Shown here: positions 34,492 through 45,339 of the stretch, in pieces
Position numbering within the stretch: the first letter of the stretch is position 1
How the letters are laid out: the number at the start of each line of letters is the position of its first letter
Source: Elymus sibiricus
Lineage: Eukaryota > Streptophyta > Magnoliopsida > Poales > Poaceae
Reading direction: 5' to 3'
Assembly: GCA_039707655.1 (NCBI GenBank)
Contig: CM077676.1
Location: 451,087,379 to 451,151,378 of the forward strand
DNA: 64,000 bases
Notes under the pieces: model-generated
The model's database searches: none
What the model was told of the DNA's origin: nothing
The model's input: the letters and a program-made list of their open reading frames with translations, nothing else
Program-made: the position numbers and the translations under genes

Positions 34492-37400
34492 TGTGACACC
34501 ATGGTTTTTGGCAACTTTTTCTTTTCAAAATCTTTCTGGCTTTATTTGCAATTTGGATGTATTTTGAATCTTTTCAGCTGACTTTGGACTTATGAATTTC
34601 TCTGAGTGATCCCAAGCCCTCATCATCTTGCCAAAATCTTGTCACACACCTTCTGGATCAATTTCCAATTCTCAATCTTTCCCAAATATTCATTTCCTTC
34701 CTTTGGGAAAATCTGTCATCACTATGGGTTATGAAGCAACCTATAGTTCTGATGGTCAGAAAAATCCCAAATTATTACCACACCTTCTTGTCATCATCTA
34801 CTCCCACAATCTTCAAAAACATTTCATGGTCCAGTACAAAATTTGTCCCAGAAAACTCAAATTATCTTCTGGACAATACTGGCCATTTGTGAAGCAACTC
34901 ATATTTTCCCAACTCAGAAAACTCTCAGAAAATTCCCTCAGATATTAGGGAACCTATCTTGCCACAATATCCAAAAATATCATCTTGTCCAGTACAAATT
35001 TTCAGCAGCAATATTCTGCCAAGTTTCTGCTCATTTTGAACCTCTGTGAAGGAAGTACCATCTAGAGGTATCCAATTGAGCTAAAAAAATTATGACAGCA
35101 TCTATCCACCAAACAACCCTCCCACACCAAAATCCAGCTCTAGCAGATCAACCAGATGAGTGCTACAAGCACATCTTTCCTCTGGACCAGTAACAGCAGT
35201 TGTACAGGAACCCCATTCAAATCTTGATGAAAGTTTCTCAAACTCTGCCAGCTTGTAGTCCTTCCAAAGTAGATCATCCCAGCCATCTCCATTGGCTCCA
35301 TCTCTAGCTCACCTCTCCTCCAGATCCCTCTCAAAGTTTCTGTCAGAAACTGTAGCTGAAGCTACACTTCGAACCAGAGTGCATCTAGTCGAGCCAGTGG
35401 CACAGAGAGACTAAGTGGTCACGGGTCGACGTGTTGGACAAGTTTTGCCAGACTTGCGTGGCCTCTAGATGCCAATGCCCGTGGTGAGCATGGCAATGGC
35501 ATGCCAAAACACGCGCTCTACACCACGCCCGCGACGGATGTGATGCGTCCGGCTGCCCCGTGTGACCCTAGCTTGTCTCAGCTCGCCGACATCTTCTCCT
35601 TCCCCCACCTGGCCGTTCTGGAACTTGCCCCTCGCCGGAATCGTCCCCGGCGGCCGCCACGCACGCGGGCACTGTGGCACCCGTGCGGCCACAGTGGCTC
35701 TGCCGCCCGTCTTCCTCCGCAAGCCGCCACTGCACGCCATAACTCCTCCTGCCCTCTCCTATCCCGTCGCCCGCGTCGAGCCAGCCAGCGCGGCGTCCTT
35801 GCGCCGGCGACGTGGCCGCGGCGCATCCGAGACCAGAAGCTCCGCCTCCTCCTATATATAGGCCTCCCCGGCCTCTCTTCGCTCCTCACCCCACTCCCTC
35901 CACCTCATAGAGACCCCCTAAGCACTGAGCCACAGCCGAGAGGCCCTCTGGCCTCGCCACTCGCCGGCATTCCGCCGCCGATCCCCACTCCGCCATAGCC
36001 CGATTCCACATTCGAGCTCACCGCACTCCCACGACTCCGCCCGACCTCTTTCTGAGCCAAATCGCTGCAGGAATCGCCGTCGCCGATGACCCCCGAACCA
36101 ACCGCCGCCGGAGAAGAAGAGAGCGACGCCGTCAGGCTGTCTCCGGAGACACCACTGGTACAGGGAGGACCGCCGTCGAGTGGCCGATCCATCCCCGCAG
36201 TCGCCCGAGCTCGCCGGCGTCGCTAACTCCGGCTATCGCCGTCGGTGAGCCGCCCGTGCACTGTTCTCCTCTTTTCTTTTTAATTATGACAGCTGGGGCC
36301 CGCTCGTCAGTGGCCCAGCCGCGTCCGAATCGGTACGTTAGCGAAGGCGTATTCGGAAAGTACGCCTTCGACGTGGCCTGTCTAGAGAATTTAGAATTTC
36401 TGTTTAAATTCAGATTTGACCAGTAACTTTGACCATCCATAACTTTTTATCCATAAGTCCAAATCAATTGATTCTTTTTGCTCTGGGTTTGTCTTGAGCT
36501 CCTCTATTTTCTGGTAAAATTTGGTATTTTTCCCATGCTCACAGAATTTCTGGTGAACAGAACAGTGTTATGTGACATTTTCCTTTATATTTTAAAAATA
36601 TTTTCAGAAGGAAATACTTTTGGATTTGAAGCCCAGGAGTTTGTGGACAACCCAACAGAGCAAGGCAAGCCATGTCATCCATTGCATGAAGCATTTCAAT
36701 AGTGTTGGTTATTTAATTGAATTACTTGCATTATTTTATTATGTGATAATTTAGGGTAATTTACTTTGATGCTTAGCTACTGCCATGTTAAGTTATTCTG
36801 GATGAATAACCCTGCTTGCTAAGTACTTGACAACACTAAACTTAATTGGTTGATCAAGTGCCACCTATCCGGACTTATCCGTGCAGCCACATTTGCCGGT
36901 ATGGGACGGCCTTGACTTGGTCTGGCTTTGTGCTCTTTTATCGGTACCACCACATTAGGGAGGGTTATGCGTGCGTGCTGCCCTGATCAGGTAGACGGCG
37001 ATAATCCTGTGAGCCCAGTTGAGTTATTTTGCCGGCGTCCCCATTTGGGACAGTTTAGTTTGGCCACGACGGTGGCAGGTGTCACGGGGTGACACAGGGG
37101 CCACCCAGGACATGACCCTGGGAGGGTATGATTGTCGGTGGTACGATAGAGGAGTCACGGGTCAGGCAGGTTTCGTTGGAGCAGCCCCGGTCCACCCGAA
37201 TGGGAGTAGGAGGCCAGGAGCTCCATAGTGTGGGTAAAGTGCGCAACCTTTGCAGAGTGTAAGAATCTATTCGAATAGCCGCGTCCACGCTATTGGACAG
37301 TCCGTACTAGGCCACTGATTGGTCAACCACAATAATGATAATAATGATGGAAGAACTTGTCTTATGTTCGGAAGTGCTTAGTGGATTATGAGCATTCCGA

Positions 37401-37909
37401 GGGTTGTGGGACAACCCAGAAGAGAGTAAGTTGATATTCGATAACAGTGAGTAAGCAACTTAAGTACTTAATATGATCATTGCCATGCTATTGTTTGCTG
37501 CATTGTTTTGGTTGCCGTGAGCTTGCGAGTACATTCCAAGTACTCACCTGGCGTATCATGCCAGATGCAGGAGAAGCCGAGGACGGAGGTCCCGATGGTT
37601 CGTGCTACGCTAACTAGGTCGTGTCCCCAGCAGTGTCCCTGTGGATGGAGTTTTCCGCGCTATGTTCCGCTACGCCGTAGTTCTACCTAGTAGTATCGAG
37701 GCCCTGCTATGTTCTATAAATAATGTAGATATTGTCATAGCACCTGATGTGCTTCTGGCCTCGCTATCGATGTAAATTATGAGCTTGTACTCGAGATATA
37801 TCAATAAAGTTCAGTTCAGTTCCGTTCCAAGTTGTTGTGTGTTTCCAGAAGACATGATCTCTGGGATGGAAACACTGGGTAAACCGGTCCTCTGAGCCGG
37901 GGTGCCACA
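34492..37909 (+). repeat. 3' LTR of element C (3418 bp)
   Basis: It runs from TGTGACACC to GGTGCCACA and is followed by CCGCC. The TATA box is at 35853-35861 and the palindrome module at 37267-37278. Scattered substitutions and small indels separate it from the 5' LTR (for example 12 bp near 36440 and a shorter stretch near 36003), so the insertion is not very recent. Confidence 0.93.
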
Positions 37910-37914
37910 CCGCC

Positions 37915-40900
37915 CCACGGATTCCACGGGTCAGGTGCGCCAGTATCGCCGCGCGGTCACTTCTCAAGTCGGCATTGACCGCGTCACAAGTTCTGACCTG
38001 CGTCGGCATCGCCGCGCTGTTGCTTCTTCAAGCCGATATCCACCACGCCGACCTGCTTCGACACCTCGGCTAGCATGGGGGCTGCAACGTCACCTTACCG
38101 ACCTGCTCCGTCACCTCGGCTAGACCGGGGGCTTCGCCATCTCTTCATCAACCTACTCCGGGGACTTCCGCGTCAACAGCCGACCAGCTTCGTCATGTTA
38201 GCTGGACCGGGGGCTTCGCCTCGCCACATCAACCGTGCTGCGTCGCCACTTCGTCAAGCCGAGCTCTTCGCTAGGGCACCTCGGAACCGGCTTGGGGGCT
38301 GGGACCTCGGCCAACCGAGGACTACGCGTCGGATCTGTCAGAGATCAATGGGCATCTTCGTCCCGCCACGAGCCCGGATCGCGTCATCAACACCGAGCAC
38401 ATTAACCAGCTAAGTCGCTTTCATGCTCACTTTCCTTTTAATTTTTTTAATTTTTGATCAGTTCAACCAAGCATTATGTTTATGTTAAATAATCGTTGTT
38501 TGTTAAAAATAACTTCCTTTAACCAGGTTAACTGGGGACTCTTAAATTTATATGTGCCGCTTTATAATAAGTGTTTTCTTCTTGGTCGTTGCAAAGTTTT
38601 TTTTCTACTACTCCTTTTTCCGACGCGAGTGTGTGGTCAATAGCTAGGTAACCTAGTTTCTCTCTAAAGCCGCTCGAGTTTAGTTTGCTAAACTGGCCTG
38701 AGAAGCACTCTGCCTTCGGGATAGGAGGTTGAAGCCGAAGGCTGACCCGCTTGAAGTCTAGAGATTGGATGTATCATGTTAAAGCACGACGGAAGCACAA
38801 ACTAATTTTAAGACCAATTATCGGATTGGCACCAAAAAACTTGATTTAGTTCGGACGTAAAGTTTTTCCTAAAGTTTTTTGGTTTTCCGAGCTTATGGCA
38901 CCTTTAACCTATTTTTATGTTTTTTTCCAGGAGGCGGGACATCCTCTTGACCGATGTGCCGTGCATAATAATTTGGCTCGGGAAATCTTTTCCGACCCGT
39001 AGTTCGGCAACTTCCCTTCCGAGCTGCACCTCGGCACGCCCGAACACTCCAAACACCGGGGGCTAGTTACTTGCCCCCACAGTCAAGCTCCTATGACTAA
39101 GTGAAAGTTATAAAGCCTACACATCTGATTGCCTTGTTTCCACTAACACAACCGCCTTTGGGTATCGAGACGTCGGCTAAGGGTTGTCTTGTTATTGCGG
39201 AAACACCCTGCGTAGCATCTACAAAGAGGTGGAAGCCGACGATGGGCCACTTTCAAATTATAAACGACCGCACAGGAGTCAAAATAAACACATCGAACCT
39301 ATCAAATTAAGTGTCTAATAAACCGTACTGGGGGATCCTTGAGGCACCTCGACACATTTACCTTCGGACTTCTGGAGAGCCCAACATATCCTCAGCATTT
39401 GTATTTAATATACGAACGCTGCCTTCCCATAAATCGTTATAAAGCCACAATATGCATCAATTTGACTTGAAATCTGGCCAAGCTGGGTTGCCTGGCTCCT
39501 GTGCTTGCCCCCTACGTTCCTGATGGTTCGGGGTAAAGGGAGCACCTCTGTGAAGCCGAAAGCTAGCAATCTCAAGAACATAATTGGTCGGCAACGACGG
39601 AAGTGAAAATCTCAGTTTTTTAAAGCCAAATACTTCGGGAATTTTCCCCGAATTAATCTTCACTATTTTCTCCCACTTAGATCGGAGGTGAAGTTACATA
39701 ATCATGCTTAGCATGATAACCTGCGAAAAGGAACCTATAAAGGAACTATTTTTCCCAGAAGATGTTTCTTACGTTAAATAGTAATATAACATATCTCTCC
39801 GCGTATCTTTATTTATAAAACCGTATGGCCGGATTGCCTTGTTTTCCGTAAATCTTTGCCCTTATAAAGGCTTTATAAAGTAGGAAAACACTCCTTAGCT
39901 ATTGGCCGAGGAGGTTGAAGCCGATGGTCGGTCAACAAAGTTTTGTACAATGCGGATCCGAGCATTAATGATGTAAAGTACTTGAATACATAGAATCATT
40001 ACACATAAATTATGATTAAAATCAATTTACTCCATATATTGATCCTTAATTCTGCCACCCTTGCCCAACTTAAGGCTCGGGGGCTACTGCATTGATGATT
40101 CAATGCAGAAAATTCAAAGTGCAAAACAGTTTCCGAGGAGATTACGATCCTCGGGTTGGTCGGCCGCACCCAACCTGAGTCTCGAGGACTATGCACACCG
40201 TGTTTCTGTTCCTAAGTATGCTGCCGAGCTAGGAGTTGATCCTCAGGCCGATTTCGCAAATCGACCTGAGTCTCAGGGGCTACTGGGATCAGCGGTTTTT
40301 TTTCATCCTTCAGGTGCATCTCGGATTTTAGGCCGACACACACCTTGAGGGCTACTGGCTATACATCTCGGCAGAGAATAAATTGCACAAATCAAAAAAA
40401 AATATCCGCAAAAAATCAGCCCAAGGCCGAGGTGGTGCACCACTTCGGAAGCAGTCCGACATGAAGCTCGGATACAACTGGCTGGCTCCCTAGAGGACGT
40501 TTCCGGCATTAAGCTCGGCTGCTAAAATGTACCTCAGATACAGACCGGCGTTGGAGCTCGGCTGCTAAAATGTACCTCGGAAGCAGTCCGGCATAAAGCT
40601 CGGCTGCGAGTGGCTGGCTCCATAGAGAACTTTTTCGGCGTTAAGCTCGGATAACCTCCTTCAAACTTTTTCAAAGACGAGGTACTCTATGCCTCCTCGG
40701 ATGCAGTCCGGCGTTGGAGCTTGACTGCAAAAAGACACCTCGGATGCAATCCGGCGATGGAGCTCGGACGCAAGAGGACACCGCTGCACGGTAAAAAGCT
40801 TCGAACCCGAGGTGCGGCGTAAAAAATAACAATGCATTGATAAAAAGCCAGGAACTTAAAGGGGCTCCTCGGATGCCCGACGTGTGAGCTCTTCGGATAC

Positions 40901-41032
40901 ACATCGGTGATCCTCAAGATCAGAGATGGAAAGATTTGTTGAACCAGCTTTCAAGACTGACGACCGAAGACGAAGAACTGTTCGGAAGAACCGAGGAGCG
41001 TCCCCAACTTGAAGACCGGTTCAAGGGGCTAC
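37915..41032 (+). mobile_element. Element E, internal fragment 2 (3' region)
   Basis: No gag, RT or integrase similarity is seen in any frame. The region is rich in ctcgg and ccgagg words. The purine motif gggggct recurs, at least ten times in all, including four GGGCTACTG copies (40079, 40275, 40348, 41025), the last being the polypurine tract at the LTR. Coding-looking ORFs are short and domain-free. This is interpreted as the long 3' untranslated region of a gypsy element whose pol lies elsewhere or is lost. Confidence 0.6.
40440..40800. repeat. Degenerate 50-60 bp repeats in element E
   Basis: Words agctcggctgctaaaatgta, cctcgga(a/t)gcagtccggc and g(t/a)tggctggctcc(a/c)ta recur four to six times with varying spacing. 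Confidence 0.75.
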
Positions 41033-41452
41033 TGACGGTGTCCTGGACTAGGGGGTACTCACCACGTCATCTCCCGACCATTGGGTCGGGCCGAGGTCCC
41101 CCATGGCGGTTCACTCATGGGCCACTTCGGGCAGCCCATGACGAATACAAGGAAGATTCCACAAGACTTGGCGCCCAAGACGAGGACTCTCCTAAACCCT
41201 AGGCCACCGGTACATTATATAAACCGAGGCCAGGCTAGTCAATAGATCAACTCATAGTCATTAGAACAATCTCGTGGTAGATACATGTACTCTGTACTAC
41301 ACCCCATATGAATACAATCAAAAGCAGGACGTAGGGTATTATCTCTTCGAGAGAGTCCGAACCTGGGTAAAATCCTGTGTCCATGTTACCATCGCTCCAA
41401 GACGCCTAGCTTAGGACCCCTACTACGAGATATGCCGGATTTAGAACCGACA
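41033..41452 (+). repeat. 3' LTR of element E (420 bp)
   Basis: It starts TGACGGTGTCC after the purine tract caaggggctac and ends ggatttagaaccgaCA. The TATA box is at 41216-41223 (TATATAAA), and ctctgtactacacc lies about 70 bp later. It is followed by ccctc (41453-41457), a candidate target duplication whose partner is not in the window. The family is unnamed here. Confidence 0.8.
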
Positions 41453-41766
41453 CCCTCCCACTGCTCCTCCTGCCTGCTCTTGAACTCCCTCTCGGAGACC
41501 TCCATCACGGCCTGCACCAGCCGCTCCTCTTCGGCGGTCATGATGGGAGGTGGTGGTGGTGGCGCGGACAGAGAGGGAAGGGTGTCGGCATCAGGCCGCG
41601 CGCTCTGGGTGGGCTCGGTGCACGCACATGCGGCTCATGGGGCGGGCTACGAGCACGGCCGACAAAGAACGTTTGACGGTGCATGTCATGCTCGTCCTGG
41701 AACCAAGTGTTCCAGAGCGGTATGTCCATGTTGTACCAGCGGTCGGCGAGGAGGTGGCACGGGATG
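41453..41766 (-). pseudogene. Element F, C-terminal part of a decayed repeat protein
   Basis: Read on the minus strand after element G is removed, the frame gives IPCHLLADRWYNMDIPLWNT then WFQDEHDMHRQTFF, a low-complexity stretch, then TAEEERLVQAVMEVSEREFK and SRQEEQWEG. The style (WFQxEHD and an EEERLVQAV helix) resembles a protein family I recall as very repetitive in Triticeae and annotated without function. The gene is broken by elements E and G and by at least one frameshift. I do not name it. Confidence 0.5.
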
Positions 41767-42622
41767 TGTCGTGGATTTGTCACGGCAGATGTCCTAGTAT
41801 AAGGACTTAGTCGTGAGGTCCGGCGCACGTAACTGGTAGCTTGAGAGGGGTTGAGCGGGACGAGAGACGCGGAGTTTTTACCCAGGTTCGGCCCCTCCGA
41901 TGGAGGTAAAAGCCTACGTCCTGCTTTGTGTCTTATATTGATGACGATGACGATCTCGGTTACAAGGGTGCAGAGTCAGCACCTCTAATCTCGAGACCCT
42001 CTAATCTGACTATCTTTCTGACCTGTCTATGAGACCTGTCTATGAGACCTGTCTATGAGACGTCTAACCTGACCCTCTTGGGGTGACCCGCCCCTCCTTA
42101 TAAAGGCTGAAGGGGCGGTTTACATATAGAGTCTAAGTCGGATTGATGACTTCCCATCGCGGGCTTCTCTTCATGGGCTTCCGAGTCCTGGGCTTGTAAC
42201 CCGTCCCGGGCGGCTTACACCGGGCGGGTTACAACCAGGGCTTATCTTCAGAGACTCATCTCCGTGACTGTCTGATAACACTATTCACCTCCTGGCACTG
42301 TAGCATCCGGGTTAGCCTCCTGACACTGTAGCCGGGTTAGCCTCCTGACACTGTAACCGGGTTACCATCCTGACACTGTAGCTGCCGGGTTACACCCTGA
42401 CACTGTAGTTGCCGGGTTACACCCCTGACACTGTAGCTGCCGGGTTACACCCCTGACACTGTAGCTGCCGGGTTACCATTGTCTGCCGGGTTAGAACTGT
42501 GACCAGGTCTGTACTGTTTGCCGGGTCAGCATGTCTGCCGGGTCAGTACTGTTCTCCGGGTCAGTACTGTTTGCCGGGTCAGCATGTCTGCCGGGTTATA
42601 CCGTGGGGTAATATCCCCGTCA
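41767..42622 (-). repeat. 3' LTR of element G (856 bp)
   Basis: It runs from TGTCGTGGATTTGTCACGG to ggtaatatccccgtCA. It contains three gacctgtctatga units (about 42018-42062), a TATA box on the minus strand (42097-42106), seven (c)ctg(a/g)cactgtag...ccgggtta units (42293-42478), and a cluster of tgccgggtcag words (42480-42600). Confidence 0.92.
42293..42478. repeat. Minisatellite of 25-28 bp in G's left LTR, seven copies
   Basis: The unit is cctgacactgtagctgccgg plus gttacac, with variation between units. The right LTR has eight copies (about 48142-48360). The extra unit accounts for 27 bp of length difference; the left LTR has 14 bp extra elsewhere, giving the net 13 bp. Confidence 0.85.
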
Positions 42623-43440
42623 TTAGCCCCCAGGTTAGCTTGAATTTATTCATGGTAAGCTCCATCGTCTTGCAGGTATATGTCCTTTGAAAATAAAATA
42701 TTGGGAATACAATACCCATATGCCGTTGAGTCGGCCTTCAATGTTCTTGGCAGGTCTCCTCCGCCGGGTTATACTCATTGATGGTGCCGCCAGGTCAAAT
42801 AACTGGACTGCAGTTAAAATTGACATCTTGAAAACTCTCTCCAATTTTTTGATATATTCATACTACCTGTAGCCCCCAAGCTCCAAGTTGATCCATGATG
42901 ACTTGGCGCTTTGCAATAATATCTTTGATTGTGTAGCCCCCAAGTACCAGGTTGTCTTGCCTGCAGCAGCCTGGGACTTATAACTGTCTTATACCTTATA
43001 AAACTTCAGCTGGTGTAGCCCCCAAGGGCCGGCTCATCAATATGTGATGCGCCGGGTCTTCAATTTGTACCTTATTATCTGTTTTGAACAACTGAATACT
43101 GTAGCCCCCAAGTGCCGGGTCGCACGCCTGCGGCGACTTGGGACTTTAGAAAATTCGATCTGAGCGGTGTAGCCCCCAAGTGCCAGGTCAGTAAGAAGTA
43201 CTGGGCTGGGACTTAGGAAAATATTGAAAGGCTTGCTCATCTCCTTGAGATAACAGGGTTTTGTTGACAATGTAATGCTTTGAAAACCAGTTTGCATTAG
43301 CCCCCAAGTGCCGTGGTGCATGCTTGCAGCGACATGGGACTTTGCATACTTGATATAAACTTGACTTGAATAATGTAGCCCCCAAGTGCCGGGTCGTCTG
43401 CCTGCGGCGACTCGGGACTATAACATGACTCACCATAATT
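42623..43440. repeat. Array of purine-tract-like motifs in G
   Basis: tagcccccaag(t)gcc(g)gg(t) occurs near 42623, 42871, 42934, 43016, 43101, 43169, 43297 and 43377. The motif is often followed about 20-30 bp on by gactt(g)ggact. The copy at 42623 abuts the 3' LTR, so on the element's strand it is the true polypurine tract (CTGGGGGCTAA). Confidence 0.8.
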
Positions 43441-44019
43441 TGTTGGATGAATCCTTGGCCGTGGTTGTAATATAACCCGGAATGAATATCCTGGAATAAT
43501 TCCTTTGTCTTTGATATGAAATCCCTGCTCGTAGTTGCGGTGCAACCCGGCGAGTATGTGAGAAATCCATGATGAAGATCCAGCCATGTTGGCTATTAAA
43601 GATCTATTTGTTCTGGCGGCTTATCTTATAAGACAAGACCTGCAAAAATAAACAAAACAGAGTATATTCTGCATTGTTGTAAGGGTGGCTTGAAAAAGCA
43701 CAACCCGGAGATGTTAAAATCTCGTATAGCCTTGCTTCCTCTTTCACAATCTTGCTCTGACCCGGTTTGGCAAACCGGCATGATATGTAAATATGATGCA
43801 ATGCATGATGTAATGTATGATGCAATGCAATGTATGATGTTTCTTGCTTTGCCTTCCAAAAAATTCATATGATGGTTCTTCTGGGTGGACTCGATGCTTG
43901 AACTCATACCAGTGCAGGGTCTCTATCGAGATTGACCGTCAACTCCTTTGAACGGTTCAGGGTCTCTAGGCGAGATTAACTGATAAGAGCGCAACGAACC
44001 AGAGAGAGACACAGCAGGT

Positions 44020-44295
44020 GGGAGAGTTTACCTCGCCGCTGTAAGAGGCCCTTGCAGGGGGTAAGTTTTAGAACTCGCTGCACCCCTGACAAAGCGGCAT
44101 CAACTTACAGGCAGGTATAACTCGGATTTGCGGATGTGCGGGTTTGCCTCGCCGCTGTAAGAGGCCTTTGCAGAGGGTGAGTTTTTAGAACTCGCTGCAC
44201 CCCTGACAAAGCGCATCTACTTACAGGCAGGTATAACCCGGCCTTGCAGATCGAAAAGGAGGTAAGTTTTAAAACTCGCTGCACCCCTAGTGATC
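44020..44295. repeat. Tandem repeat of about 125 bp in G
   Basis: Two full units contain tcgccgctgtaagaggccc(t), then gaactcgctgcacccctgac and ttacaggcaggtataac. A partial third holds aaactcgctgcacccctag. Confidence 0.8.
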
Positions 44296-45339
44296 TTTGT
44301 TGACGGAGTCAACATTTGGGTCCATGACCCGCCTTATATTGGCTGAAGAACCTGACCGAGAGGGTTGAAGCTTAACCCGGCGGATTGAAAGCCCCCAAAC
44401 GACCTTGTTGAAGTATCAACATTGTGGCAGCATCTTGTAAGCCGCCATCTTTTATGAAGAAATAGCAGAAGCCCCCAAGTTGAACAGTGCATCATGGCGA
44501 CTCGTCTTCTTGGGTAACTTTTAGTCCTTCCGCCAATGTAGTATCCCCCGAGATCGGGTTAACTTTCTTGCCATGATCTGTGGCTCTCGTTGAAAACGGC
44601 CAAGTGTATCAAGCCATGTCTGTAGCCCCCGAGTTCTTAAGTTGACTCGAAGAGGCGGCATGAGAATCTCCGCTGAAGGTTGAGGTTGACCGTGGCGGGT
44701 GATAGATGATCCCGCATGAATTGCTTCAATAATCCGGTCGATGGTTCGTCCCGGCTGGTTGTTGAAGTTAACCAAACTGCAGTGGCGGCGACTTGTGCGC
44801 CTGTCCATTTGGGTGGCTCGTATAGATGAACTGCACCGATACGCTGATGTGAATCAGACTGTGGGCGGCGTCTTGCGCGCGTCCATTGGGCGGCGTCCCA
44901 GAACCGCCCGTCGGGCGACTCGTACTGATGTACACAGCTCCTGACGTGTTGATGTAGACGTAGAAGTCACCCGCGGCGTTGTTAAGCCGGTGCGGCCGCG
45001 AGAGACCACCGCGGCGTTGTAAGCCGGTGCAGTCGCGAGAGACGGTTCTGGCATTGTAAGCCGGTGCGGACGTATGAGTCGCCCGCGGGTTGATGTAGAC
45101 CGGACCACAGGTGATTTCCGTGCGTCCGTTGGACAAACTCGTACGGGCGGGTGCTGACATGAGCTTTGTACCCGCAATACGCCGGTCACCTTGCCAGTCC
45201 TGCATAATGACATCACAGACGAGAGTAACTGTTCTCGAAAGAATAATAAGTGTTTCAATGAAAATTGAATGGACAGCTTTCACCTGATTCGTCCGGACGA
45301 CAGACGGTCCGTTCTGTGAACATGCCCCCGTAATTTTAA
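44296..45339. other. G interior, non-coding stretch
   Basis: It contains three more agcccc(c)(a/g)ag motifs (44391, 44471, 44621) and repeated words such as gggcggcgtc, cgcgcgtccattgg and gtaagccggtgcggnc. Minus-strand ORFs (44768-45283 and others) are composed of these repeats and show no domain. Confidence 0.55.

Larger units (their letters stand above)
20314..37909 (+). mobile_element. Element C: Tekay/Del-type chromovirus, nearly complete
   Basis: It has a 5' LTR (20314-28784, interrupted by D), a primer-binding site for initiator tRNA-Met (28790), an extra upstream ORF (28949-29776), gag-protease-RT, RNase H, integrase with a C-terminal chromodomain, a polypurine tract (near 34480) and a 3' LTR (34492-37909). 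The 5' LTR without D and one duplicated target is 3427 bp against 3418 bp for the 3' LTR. A long LTR, Met primer and chromodomain indicate the Tekay clade. Two frameshifts and several stops make it non-functional. Confidence 0.92.

Noticed and set aside
41453..41457. CCCTC after E taken as proof of E's target duplication
   Set aside because: The partner site is not in the window; the same word flanking element D is coincidence.
42293..42478. CRISPR-like regular array
   Set aside because: It is a eukaryotic LTR minisatellite: adjacent units with no unique spacers, present in both LTRs.
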